Counted from the first letter of the stretch, positions 1-6,003 are shown. The stretch: DNA of 7,294 nucleotides from GBS-DC sp964451985 (GCA_964451985.1 CAYVKB010000094.1:1-7294), one strand, 5' to 3'. Made by a program: numbers and translations. Notes: generated by a model from the sequence alone, not told the origin.

Positions 1-185
1 GCTACGGAAGGTGAGGACGTCGGCGAGGACGACGACGCTACGGAAGGTGAGGTCGGCGGGGATGCCGACGCTACGGAAGATGAGGTCGGCGGCGAGGACG
101 CCGACGCTGCGAGTAGGGGATGTGTTCGTCGGCGGGACGCCGACGCTACGGGGGGTGGGTTCGTCGACGTCCTCGCCGATGACTC
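1..185 (-). repeat. In-frame array of 33-39 bp GC-rich repeats within trpF
   Basis: Read on the minus strand (the coding strand of trpF), this is a head-to-tail array of units that start with GTAGC or a variant. Unit starts lie at 185 (degenerate, GAGTC), 149, 110 (GCAGC), 74, 41 and 5, giving unit lengths of 36, 39, 36, 33 and 36 bp. A typical unit is a palindrome, CGTCGGCG-TCCT-CGCCGACG or a variant, followed by a pyrimidine-rich tail ending CCTCACCTTCC. The unit beginning at 149 keeps perfect 8-bp arms around a 3-base loop; the others have one or more arm changes. The unit at 185 carries its palindrome flipped, with an AGGA loop. There is no stop codon in the trpF frame. The array continues past the left edge, so its full length is unknown. 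The same family recurs at 7238-7294. Confidence 0.9.
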
Positions 186-369
186 GCGACATTTGAAACT
201 CCGATCGATTCCACGCAAAGCCCGTAAGCCAATTCCGCCAGTCCGGGCTATGACTCGGCAAATAGCGAGGGCTGCTGCGGGCGAAAACAAACCCCAGCGC
301 GTCCGCGCCCGCCTCCAAAGCCGCCAGCGCGTCCGATTCGTTGGTCAGCCCGCAGATTTTGACCCACAT
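1..369 (-). CDS. trpF: Phosphoribosylanthranilate isomerase, 5' part, with repeat insertion (partial)
   Basis: TrpF converts N-(5'-phosphoribosyl)anthranilate to the carboxyphenylamino-deoxyribulose phosphate in cytosolic tryptophan synthesis. The first 40 residues match the family start: strand 1 with the catalytic cysteine (VKICG, Cys6), helix 1 (NESDALAALEAGAD), strand 2 (ALGFVFA) and the SPRYL motif with Arg35. After about residue 61, where strand 3 (usually VGVF.N) is expected, the frame enters the repeat array and stays open for all 123 codons to the window edge. By inference the insertion sits between helix 2 and strand 3, on the non-catalytic face of the barrel. The ATG at 369 follows the plsY stop by three bases, with no clear Shine-Dalgarno sequence, so it is probably co-transcribed and translationally coupled. 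The identity of the N-terminus is secure. Whether the gene resumes beyond the repeats and yields active enzyme, or is a pseudogene, cannot be judged from this window. Confidence 0.82.
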   Translation of the reverse strand, partial: MWVKICGLTNESDALAALEAGADALGFVFARSSPRYLPSHSPDWRNWLTGFAWNRSEFQMSRVIGEDVDEPTPRSVGVPPTNTSPTRSVGVLAADLIFRSVGIPADLTFRSVVVLADVLTFRS

Positions 370-372
370 CGC

Positions 373-1488
373 TTAGCCCAGGCGGTTCAAGCGCACGCGG
401 TAGACGGTTGGACGCTCTTCACGCGGCGCGCCCACCTGCCGAAAGGCGTCGTGAATCTGGTCTTCGGGCGTGCGGTTCGGTGCTGGGGGCGCAAGCACGC
501 TGCACTTGCCGCGCCACTCCACCAGCAGCCCGTCGCAGCGCGGATCCACCTGTTGTAGGCTCTGCAGCGGCTCGTAAGACTCCACCAGGTAGACCACATA
601 GCGCAGCGTGGGTAGCTCGCTGGCGTCGATCGGCGGATGGTACGGATCTAGTAGCGCAGCGCGCGTGGCATGGTAGATGATTTCGTGGGCGCGTGTGGGC
701 TGCTGCGGTTGCAGGCTGCCCATCAGCCCGCGCAGCTGCTCGCCCTGATACAACGCCACGAACACGCTGCCCGGCTCGCGCAGCACGCTGGGCAAGTGAC
801 GCAAATCAGGCTCAATCCGCGCGCCATCCAGCACCATTCGCTCCGTCGCCTGCTGCGCCAGTCGCAAGCACTCCTGCTCCAGGTTGGGGCGCGAGTTGCG
901 CAGCTGTAGTTTCGGCTCCACCCCGTGCAGGATGCGCCACAGGTTCGAGCGGTGCTTCCAGATGACTAATGCGGACGCTGCTGCCAACACGCCCACTGCT
1001 GGTAGCGATAGCCCGCCGAAGTACGCCGCTACAGGCACGCTCGCCGCCGCCAGCACCGACCCCAGCGACACCCAGCGCGTTATGAGGAAGGTAATCAGCC
1101 ACAGCGGGAACGCCACAGCAACAGTAATCGGCGCAGCCGCCAGCAGCGCGCCCAAGCCCGTCGCGATACCCTTGCCCCCCTTGAAACCCACCAGCGGCGA
1201 GAAGGTATGTCCCACGATTGCCGCCACACCCACCAGAATCGCCGACAGGTCGTCCGCTCCCGCACGAACCGCCAGAAAAGTCGGCAGGAACCCCTTCATT
1301 GCGTCCAGCAGCAGTACTGTGGCGCCTACCTTCGCCCCCAGCGCACGGAACACATTCGTTGCGCCAATGTTGCCGCTACCCACCTTGCGAATATCCACCC
1401 CGCGCAGTCGCGCCGCCCAGTATCCAAACGGCAACGCGCCCACCCAGAACGATGCAATCACAGCCGCTAAGAGAACTTCGAACTCCAT
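373..1488 (-). CDS. plsY: PlsY acyl-phosphate glycerol-3-phosphate acyltransferase fused to an AMMECR1 domain
   Basis: This is a 371-residue protein. Residues 1-195 are a complete PlsY, the polytopic inner-membrane enzyme that transfers acyl groups from acyl phosphate to glycerol-3-phosphate, the first step of phospholipid synthesis. Visible motifs are GALPFGYW (17-24), SGNIGATN (38-45), GHTFSPLVGFKGGKGIATG (93-111) and HRSNLWRILHGVEPK (179-193), with hydrophobic segments between them. Ordinary PlsY ends here at about 190-210 residues. This one continues after a linker of about five residues into an AMMECR1-type domain (about 200-371): LREPGSVFVAL, LRGLMGSLQPQQP, the DPYHPPI.ASELP segment, GLLVEWRGK and a C-terminal VYRVRL strand. 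The family hallmark LRGCIG reads LRGLMG, so its cysteine is missing. The start at 1488 fits PlsY N-termini and lies 10 bases after a TATAAT box. An upstream ATG at 1617 would run through the divergent promoter and the start of the methyltransferase gene. It probably forms an operon with trpF. The PlsY call is very sure; the AMMECR1 call is strong, and its role is unknown. Confidence 0.93.
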   Translation of the reverse strand: MEFEVLLAAVIASFWVGALPFGYWAARLRGVDIRKVGSGNIGATNVFRALGAKVGATVLLLDAMKGFLPTFLAVRAGADDLSAILVGVAAIVGHTFSPLVGFKGGKGIATGLGALLAAAPITVAVAFPLWLITFLITRWVSLGSVLAAASVPVAAYFGGLSLPAVGVLAAASALVIWKHRSNLWRILHGVEPKLQLRNSRPNLEQECLRLAQQATERMVLDGARIEPDLRHLPSVLREPGSVFVALYQGEQLRGLMGSLQPQQPTRAHEIIYHATRAALLDPYHPPIDASELPTLRYVVYLVESYEPLQSLQQVDPRCDGLLVEWRGKCSVLAPPAPNRTPEDQIHDAFRQVGAPREERPTVYRVRLNRLG

Positions 1489-1498
1489 CGCAAAGCGA

Positions 1499-1504
1499 AT
1501 TATA
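1499..1504 (-). promoter_or_regulatory. -10 box of the plsY-trpF transcript
   Basis: A perfect TATAAT on the minus strand (1504 down to 1499) ends 10 bases before the plsY ATG at 1488. A start site about 7 bases downstream would leave a leader of only a few bases, consistent with the lack of a Shine-Dalgarno sequence. No good -35 element is visible at the usual distance. Confidence 0.6.
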
Positions 1505-1522
1505 CCGACTCGCGTGGGCAGG

Positions 1523-1528
1523 TATACT
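1523..1528 (+). promoter_or_regulatory. -10 box of the DNA methyltransferase gene
   Basis: TATACT on the plus strand lies 14 bases before the ATG at 1543, implying a leader of about 7 bases. No Shine-Dalgarno sequence is present. It lies back to back with the plsY -10 box, and its -35 position (about 1500-1505) would fall on top of that box, so the two polymerases may exclude one another. Confidence 0.5.
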
Positions 1529-1542
1529 CCATCCACCCCACG

Positions 1543-2619
1543 ATGATTAAGTATCTCGGCTCCAAACGCGCGCTGATTGGCTGGATTACAGGCGTGGTGC
1601 AACAAATACACACGCACATGCCCATCCGCACAGTGGTTGACCTCTTTTCAGGCAGCGCGCGCGTGGCACACGCCCTCAAAGCGCAGGGCTACTTCGTGCA
1701 TGCGAACGACTACGCCACCTACGCCTATGTGCTGGCGCAAGCCCTCGTGGAGGCAAACCGCGACGATTACCCGCCGGAGTGCGTCCAGCTGATACTGGAG
1801 ACGCTGATGCAACTGCCCCCAACGCGCGGCTGGTTCACCGAGACCTACTGCGAACAAGCTCGCTATTTCCGCCCAGACAACGGCGCGCGTATTGAAGCCA
1901 TCCGCGAGGCGATAGAAGCGTATCATGACCCGCTGCTCCGCGCTATCTTGCTCACCAGTCTGATGCTTGCAGCAGACAAGGTCGACTCCACCACGGGCTT
2001 GCAGATGGCGTATCTGAAGCAGTGGGCGCCACGCGCCTACAACCCCCTCAAGCTGGAGTACCCGCCCCTGCTTGCAGGCACTGGCAGAGCCTACCACGCC
2101 GACGCGCTTGAGCTCGTCGGTGCGCTGGAGGCAGACCTGTTCTACATCGACCCGCCCTACAATCAGCACTCGTATCTGGGCAACTACCATGTGTGGGAAA
2201 CGCTGACGCTCTGGGACAAGCCCGACACCTACGGCGTGGCGTGCAAGCGCGTGGATGTACGGCAACGCAAAAGCCCCTTCAATCGGCGGGCGCAGGCACG
2301 CGAAGCGATGGAGAAACTCATTGGCGCAATCCGTGCGCAGCACCTACTAATCTCCTTCAATAACGAGGGCTACCTGAGTCGTGAGGATTTGGAGTCTATC
2401 CTGCGCGAATGGGGCTATGTGGCGTGTTTCGAGCGACCTTACAAACGATACGTGGGTGCGCTAATAGGTATTCACAATCCACGCGGTGAGAAGGTCGGGC
2501 AGGTCTCGCACACGCACAATCGCGAAATGCTCTTTTTAGCCACGCGCCACAGGAAGATATGGGAAGTGTTTCAAAACCTGTGGGACTCAACACGTTGTCG
2601 TAGTGGTTTTGGTAGGTGA
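1543..2619 (+). CDS. D12-class adenine-specific DNA methyltransferase (Dam-like)
   Basis: This 358-residue enzyme is predicted to methylate the N6 position of adenine in a specific DNA sequence, using S-adenosylmethionine. Visible motifs are KYLGSKR (3-9) at the N-terminus, typical of the class; the AdoMet-binding DLFSGSARV (33-41), in which the second glycine of the usual F.G.G is alanine; a likely adenosine-contacting acidic segment HANDY (53-57); and the catalytic DPPYNQHSY (203-211). SFNNEGYL (271-278) is a further conserved block. The region between motif I and DPPY holds the target-recognition part. The likely start is the ATG at 1543, since KYLGSKR begins at residue 3. The last 20 or so residues, after LFLATRHRK, look poorly conserved and may be a tail acquired at the junction with the downstream relic. 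No cognate restriction enzyme is identifiable here, so it is either an orphan methyltransferase or the survivor of a decayed system. Its target sequence cannot be told. Confidence 0.9.
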   Translation: MIKYLGSKRALIGWITGVVQQIHTHMPIRTVVDLFSGSARVAHALKAQGYFVHANDYATYAYVLAQALVEANRDDYPPECVQLILETLMQLPPTRGWFTETYCEQARYFRPDNGARIEAIREAIEAYHDPLLRAILLTSLMLAADKVDSTTGLQMAYLKQWAPRAYNPLKLEYPPLLAGTGRAYHADALELVGALEADLFYIDPPYNQHSYLGNYHVWETLTLWDKPDTYGVACKRVDVRQRKSPFNRRAQAREAMEKLIGAIRAQHLLISFNNEGYLSREDLESILREWGYVACFERPYKRYVGALIGIHNPRGEKVGQVSHTHNREMLFLATRHRKIWEVFQNLWDSTRCRSGFGR

Positions 2620-3026
2620 ACTGCCTACGCACCTCGTTCCACCCGATAGCACGTGCGCGTACAACCCCCCTTGCGTTGGGCGAGTATGACGAATCGTTTT
2701 CAAACATCGCCATCGTAGCGGGCAGCCCACGCGATTACCTAGACGACACCCCCCCGACCGCCCTGCTGATAGTGGAAATTGCCGACACCTCGCTCAAAGC
2801 CGACCGCGAGACCAGAGGCAGCCTGTATGCGCACGCGGGCACCCCCGAATACTGGATTGTGAACCTTAGGGAGCGCACGCTGGAGGTGTGCTGCGAAACT
2901 GCACCCGATCCGAAAGCAATTTACGGTGCGATGTGCCAGTAGAAGCATGTCTTAACCACAAGCGATACTGTATCGCCGTTGTTTCAACCTGTCGCGCCGA
3001 CAGCGGTGGAGAGCATGCCGCCTTGA
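2616..3026 (+). pseudogene. Decayed Uma2-family (DUF820) nuclease-like gene with internal amber stop
   Basis: From a GTG at 2616, overlapping the methyltransferase stop, the frame gives a 108-residue product ending at TAG 2940-2942. Its core is clearly Uma2: NIAIVAGSPRDYL (30-42), LLIVEIADTSLKADR (50-64) and LYAHAGTPEYWIVNL (70-84). Uma2 proteins have a restriction-endonuclease-like fold and are usually about 180-200 residues. Here the N-terminal 80 or so residues are missing, the usual PD acidic position reads SN (29-30), and the usual lysine after DR reads arginine (Arg67). Beyond the amber stop the same frame continues for 27 codons, ending VSPLFQPVAPTAVESMPP before TGA at 3024-3026, which resembles the normal Uma2 C-terminus. 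The frame is therefore broken by one nonsense change. A short truncated protein may still be made, but activity is unlikely. Confidence 0.78.
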
Positions 3027-3036
3027 GTGCAACCGG

Positions 3037-3072
3037 CCTCCCCTCTTTGGAAGGCATCAGATGGGAGGGAGG
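3037..3072. repeat. Weak inverted repeat in the convergent Uma2/pyk interval
   Basis: CCTCCC at 3037-3042 can pair with GGGAGG at 3063-3068 or 3067-3072. It lies in the 80-base gap between two converging genes, where a bidirectional terminator would be expected, but no T-run follows on either strand. Nothing else is visible in this gap. Confidence 0.25.
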
Positions 3073-3106
3073 TCGCTCGAATGCTACCTCAGGTGCGCCG
3101 ACGCGC

Positions 3107-4516
3107 CTAACGCTCGATAGTCAGTACCTGAATCATATTCGTATTACCAGGCACATTCACAGGGATGCCTGCGGTGAGAGTGACTTTGTCGCCGCCTTTG
3201 ACAAGACGGGTTTGGCGAGCGGCGATGATTGCCTGGGTGGTCATCTCGTCGGTGGTGTTCGTGCGCGGGATGAGCAGCGGTGCGACGCCCCACAGCAGGG
3301 TCAGCCTGCGCCAGAGGGGTTCGTTGTCGGTGAGGGCGAGAATCGGCTGGTAGGGGCGGAAGTGAGAGACCCAGCGCGTGGTACCACCAGAGCTGGTGGG
3401 GGTGAGTATCGCCTTTGCGCCGACCATTTGCGCCACTGTGCAGGCAGCGCGCGCCACAGCAACCGTCGCGTTGCCCGCCGTGCGTGCGTCTAACTCGCCC
3501 AGCTGTAGGAACTCCAGATGCTCTTCGGCGACTTCGGCGATGCGCGCCATCCAGCGCACGGCTTGCGTGGGGTACGCGCCGACCGCCGTCTCGCCTGACA
3601 GCATCAGCGCGTCTGTGCCGTCAAGCACGGCGTTTGCTACATCGGTCGCCTCCGCGCGGGTGGGGCGTCCCTCGCGAATCATGCTCTCCAGCATCTGCGT
3701 GGCGGTAATCACAGGCTTGGCGTGCTGGTTGCACAGTTGGATAATCTGTTTTTGCAGAATGGGCACTTCCGCTAGGTCAACTTGTACGCCCAAATCGCCG
3801 CGGGCGACCATAACGCCGTCAGCGACTTCCACAATCGGCTCCAGGTCGTCCAGCGCGGCGGGCTGCTCTATTTTGGCAATCACAGGGATATTCGCGCCCT
3901 GCTCGCGGATGAGGGCTTGCAAGTTCATCACATCCGTCACGGAGCGCACGAACGAGAGCGCAATCCAGTCTACGCCTGCGCGGATGCCTTCCAGCAAGTC
4001 CTCGCGGTCTTTGGGAGTCATCGAAGGCAGCGCAAGGGTACGGTGGGGCAGCGTTACGCCCTTTTGAGAACTCAGCACACCCCCTTCCAGCACGTTCGCC
4101 TCGAGCCGCTCGGTTTCCACCTGTGTGATTTGCAGTTCGATTGCACCGTCGTCCAACAGGAGGCGATCGCCCGGACGCGCTGCGCGGAAGACCTCTGCCA
4201 CTGGCAGCGGGATTGCCGAATCGGTCTGTTGTTCCTGCAGGCGGAACTCCACGCTTTCATGTTCGCGCAGCTGTAGTGGCTCGTGCAGCGTTCCGATGCG
4301 GATTTTAGGACCTGCCAAGTCCAGTAGCACGCCGAGCGGGATTTTGTAGATTTGCTCAGCGTTGCGAATCCACTCGATCCACTGGCGTCGGACGTGCCAG
4401 TCGCCGTGTGCGGCGTTGATGCGGAACAGATTCGCCCCTGCCTCCACGAGTTCGTTCAGTTTCTCCTGCGTGCCGATCGCTGGACCGAGTGTGGCGATGA
4501 TTTTCGTGCGTCGCAT
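3107..4516 (-). CDS. pyk: Pyruvate kinase, predicted potassium-independent type
   Basis: Pyruvate kinase transfers phosphate from phosphoenolpyruvate to ADP, the last step of glycolysis, in the cytosol. The 469-residue length fits a bacterial enzyme. Visible are RTKIIATLGPA (3-13), substrate Arg32, the catalytic Lys in IAKIEQ (Lys215), Mg-binding Glu217 and Asp241 (MVARGDLGV), ITATQMLESM (270-279), PTRAEATDVANAVLDG.D (285-302) and the C-terminal domain with TSSGGTT (374-380). Residues 66-74 read DLAGPKIRI. The lysine at 71 replaces the glutamate that marks potassium-dependent enzymes, and Leu67 and Ile74 also fit the independent class, although Ala68 replaces its usual Gln. The potassium-ligand serine of NFSHG is Ala36 (NAAHG). 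The ATG lies two bases after the eno stop. Its Shine-Dalgarno GGAG (4527-4524) is inside the last eno codons, so translation is probably coupled. Confidence 0.97.
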   Translation of the reverse strand: MRRTKIIATLGPAIGTQEKLNELVEAGANLFRINAAHGDWHVRRQWIEWIRNAEQIYKIPLGVLLDLAGPKIRIGTLHEPLQLREHESVEFRLQEQQTDSAIPLPVAEVFRAARPGDRLLLDDGAIELQITQVETERLEANVLEGGVLSSQKGVTLPHRTLALPSMTPKDREDLLEGIRAGVDWIALSFVRSVTDVMNLQALIREQGANIPVIAKIEQPAALDDLEPIVEVADGVMVARGDLGVQVDLAEVPILQKQIIQLCNQHAKPVITATQMLESMIREGRPTRAEATDVANAVLDGTDALMLSGETAVGAYPTQAVRWMARIAEVAEEHLEFLQLGELDARTAGNATVAVARAACTVAQMVGAKAILTPTSSGGTTRWVSHFRPYQPILALTDNEPLWRRLTLLWGVAPLLIPRTNTTDEMTTQAIIAARQTRLVKGGDKVTLTAGIPVNVPGNTNMIQVLTIER

Positions 4517-4518
4517 CT

Positions 4519-5805
4519 TTACTCTCCATACAGGCTAAACGCCATTTTGCCTGCATAGACGGCACTGGAGTCGAGTTCCTCCTCGATGCGCAGCAGGCGG
4601 TTGTATTTAGCAGTGCGTTCGCCGCGTGCGGGCGCGCCCGTTTTGATTTGCCCCACGTTCGTCGCCACCGCCAAATCAGCGATGAAGGTGTCTTCCGTTT
4701 CGCCCGAACGGTGCGAGATAATCGCGCTGTAGCCGTTGCGGTGTGCCAGAAGAATCGTGTCCAGCGTCTCGGTGAGCGTGCCGATCTGGTTCAGCTTAAT
4801 CAGGATACTGTTGCCGCAGCCCTGTCGAATGCCCTGCACCAGGCGTTCGGGGTTGGTCACGAATAAGTCGTCGCCCACCAGCTGAACCCGCGCGCCGATG
4901 GCTTGGGTCAGCATCTGCCAGCCGTTCCAGTCGTCCTCTGCCAAACCATCTTCAAGTGATACGATAGGGTAGTCGTGCACGAGTTCCTCGTACAGGGCAA
5001 CCATCTGCTCGCTGCTGAGGGTGCGCTCTTCCGCGCGCAGGATGTAGTAGCCGCCTTTGTAGAACTCGGTCGCGGCAGGGTCAAGGGCGAGGGCAATCTG
5101 GCTACCGGGTTGATAGCCCGCCGCTTCAATCGCGCGCATCAGCAAATCCAACGCGCCTCGCACGCTGGTAACGGCAGGCGCGAAGCCGCCCTCATCGCCC
5201 ACAGCAGTACCGTAGCCCTCGTCATGCACAATCTTTTTCAGGTGGTGGTACACCTCCACGCCCCAGCGCAGCGCGTCGGAGAAGCTCGCCGCGCCCAGCG
5301 GCACAATCATAAACTCCTGAAAGTCCGAGCCACCTTCCGCATGCTTGCCCCCGTTTAGCACGTTCATCAACGGCACAGGTAGCACATGCGCGTTCACACC
5401 GCCCAGATAGTGGTACAGGGGCAGCCCACACGATTCGGCGGCGGCGCACGCCACTGCCATCGACACGCCCAACATCGCGTTCGCGCCCAGCTCCGACTTG
5501 TTCTCCGTGCCGTCTAGCGAAATCATCGTCTCGTCGATGGCGCGTTGCTCTAAGGCGTCCATACCTTCCAGTGCGGGGGCGATACGTTCGTGAATGTTCT
5601 CAATCGCCTGCTCCACGCCCTTGCCCAAGTAATATTCGGAGTCGTTGTCACGCAGCTCCAGCGCTTCGTGCGCCCCTGTGGAGGCTCCTGACGGAACTGC
5701 CGCACGCCCAAACGAGCCGTCTTCCAAGTACACATCCACTTCGACCGTCGGGTTGCCCCGCGAGTCGAGAATCATTCGCGCCGTGATTTGGTCGATTGTC
5801 GTCAT
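4519..5805 (-). CDS. eno: Enolase (phosphopyruvate hydratase)
   Basis: Enolase interconverts 2-phosphoglycerate and phosphoenolpyruvate and so feeds the pyruvate kinase encoded two bases downstream. The 428-residue length is normal. Seen in order: the start ITARMILDSRGNPTVEV, the mobile loop SGASTG (39-44), QEF with Glu164, DEGGFAP with Glu205, metal ligands Asp242 (ALDPAATEF), Glu285 (SLEDGL) and Asp312 (GDDLFVTN), catalytic Lys337 (IKLNQIGTLTET), SHRSGETED with Arg366 and Ser367, and Lys388 (KTGAPARGER). All catalytic positions are intact. The chosen start at 5805 has an AGGAG sequence (5816-5812) six bases upstream. An upstream ATG at 5820 would overlap that site and adds residues not seen in the family. 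The segment GGKHAEGGSDFQEF differs from the common GGAHADNNVDIQEF but is a plausible variant in other phyla. Confidence 0.98.
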   Translation of the reverse strand: MTTIDQITARMILDSRGNPTVEVDVYLEDGSFGRAAVPSGASTGAHEALELRDNDSEYYLGKGVEQAIENIHERIAPALEGMDALEQRAIDETMISLDGTENKSELGANAMLGVSMAVACAAAESCGLPLYHYLGGVNAHVLPVPLMNVLNGGKHAEGGSDFQEFMIVPLGAASFSDALRWGVEVYHHLKKIVHDEGYGTAVGDEGGFAPAVTSVRGALDLLMRAIEAAGYQPGSQIALALDPAATEFYKGGYYILRAEERTLSSEQMVALYEELVHDYPIVSLEDGLAEDDWNGWQMLTQAIGARVQLVGDDLFVTNPERLVQGIRQGCGNSILIKLNQIGTLTETLDTILLAHRNGYSAIISHRSGETEDTFIADLAVATNVGQIKTGAPARGERTAKYNRLLRIEEELDSSAVYAGKMAFSLYGE

Positions 5806-5811
5806 CGCTCG

Positions 5812-5830
5812 CTCCTGCACGGCAATTATA
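5812..5830 (-). promoter_or_regulatory. eno-pyk promoter -10 box and ribosome binding site
   Basis: A TATAAT lies on the minus strand at 5830-5825, and AGGAG at 5816-5812 is six bases before the eno ATG. Transcription would start near 5818, giving a leader of about a dozen bases that just contains the binding site. No consensus -35 is seen. Confidence 0.6.
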
Positions 5831-5916
5831 CCAACTGTACCCTCACTCGGGATTTACTCGAGAGTTCTTCCCGCGAAAACGCTGCTGGAATGCGAACGCG
5901 GAGCAGTTAAGATTTC

Positions 5917-5982
5917 GTCGCTCCGCTCGGGATAACACGCTTGTTGACGCGTAAACAACACTGTCATTCCGAGCGGAGCGAC
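5917..5982. repeat. Inverted repeat with perfect 14-bp GC-rich arms
   Basis: GTCGCTCCGCTCGG (5917-5930) and CCGAGCGGAGCGAC (5969-5982) are perfect reverse complements. Pairing continues inward with two mismatches, so the element is two opposed copies of a sequence of about 24 bases. The central 5941-5958 (TTGTTGACGCGTAAACAA) is itself nearly palindromic around ACGCGT. It fills most of the gap between the cytochrome c stop and the eno promoter. There is no T-run on either side, so it is not a standard intrinsic terminator. It looks like a dispersed palindromic element. The rest of the 5831-6003 gap shows no other clear signal. Confidence 0.75.
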
Positions 5983-6003
5983 AAGTCAAACTAAACTATT
6001 GCC

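Noticed and set aside
1..185. CRISPR array
   Set aside because: The units are head-to-tail and wholly repetitive with no unique spacers, and no cas genes are near.
11..196. Plus-strand open frame through the left repeats giving TLRKVRSA-type peptide
   Set aside because: It is the antisense reading of the repeat array. The minus frame continues a recognisable TrpF, whereas this one has no family features.
884..1546. 220-codon open frame opposite plsY on the plus strand
   Set aside because: It is antisense to strongly conserved PlsY motifs, is low-complexity Ala/Pro/Ser/Thr rich, and is explained by the codon bias of the real gene.
1489..1617. 43-residue upstream extension of PlsY to an ATG at 1617
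   Set aside because: It would run through both divergent -10 boxes and the methyltransferase start, and the added residues do not resemble PlsY.
2940..2942. UAG read as pyrrolysine or by programmed readthrough in Uma2
   Set aside because: The missing N-terminal region and altered active-site residues point to decay, and no readthrough signal is visible.
2888..3493. 201-codon plus-strand open frame
   Set aside because: It overlaps the Uma2 relic and the pyk 3' end out of frame and has no recognisable features.
3378..4067. 229-codon plus-strand open frame
   Set aside because: It is the complement of the conserved pyruvate kinase gene.
4975..5358. 127-codon plus-strand open frame
   Set aside because: It is the complement of the conserved enolase gene.
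5917..5982. Intrinsic terminator for the cytochrome c gene
   Set aside because: The loop is long (38 bases between the perfect arms) and no T-run follows on either strand, so it is listed only as an inverted repeat.
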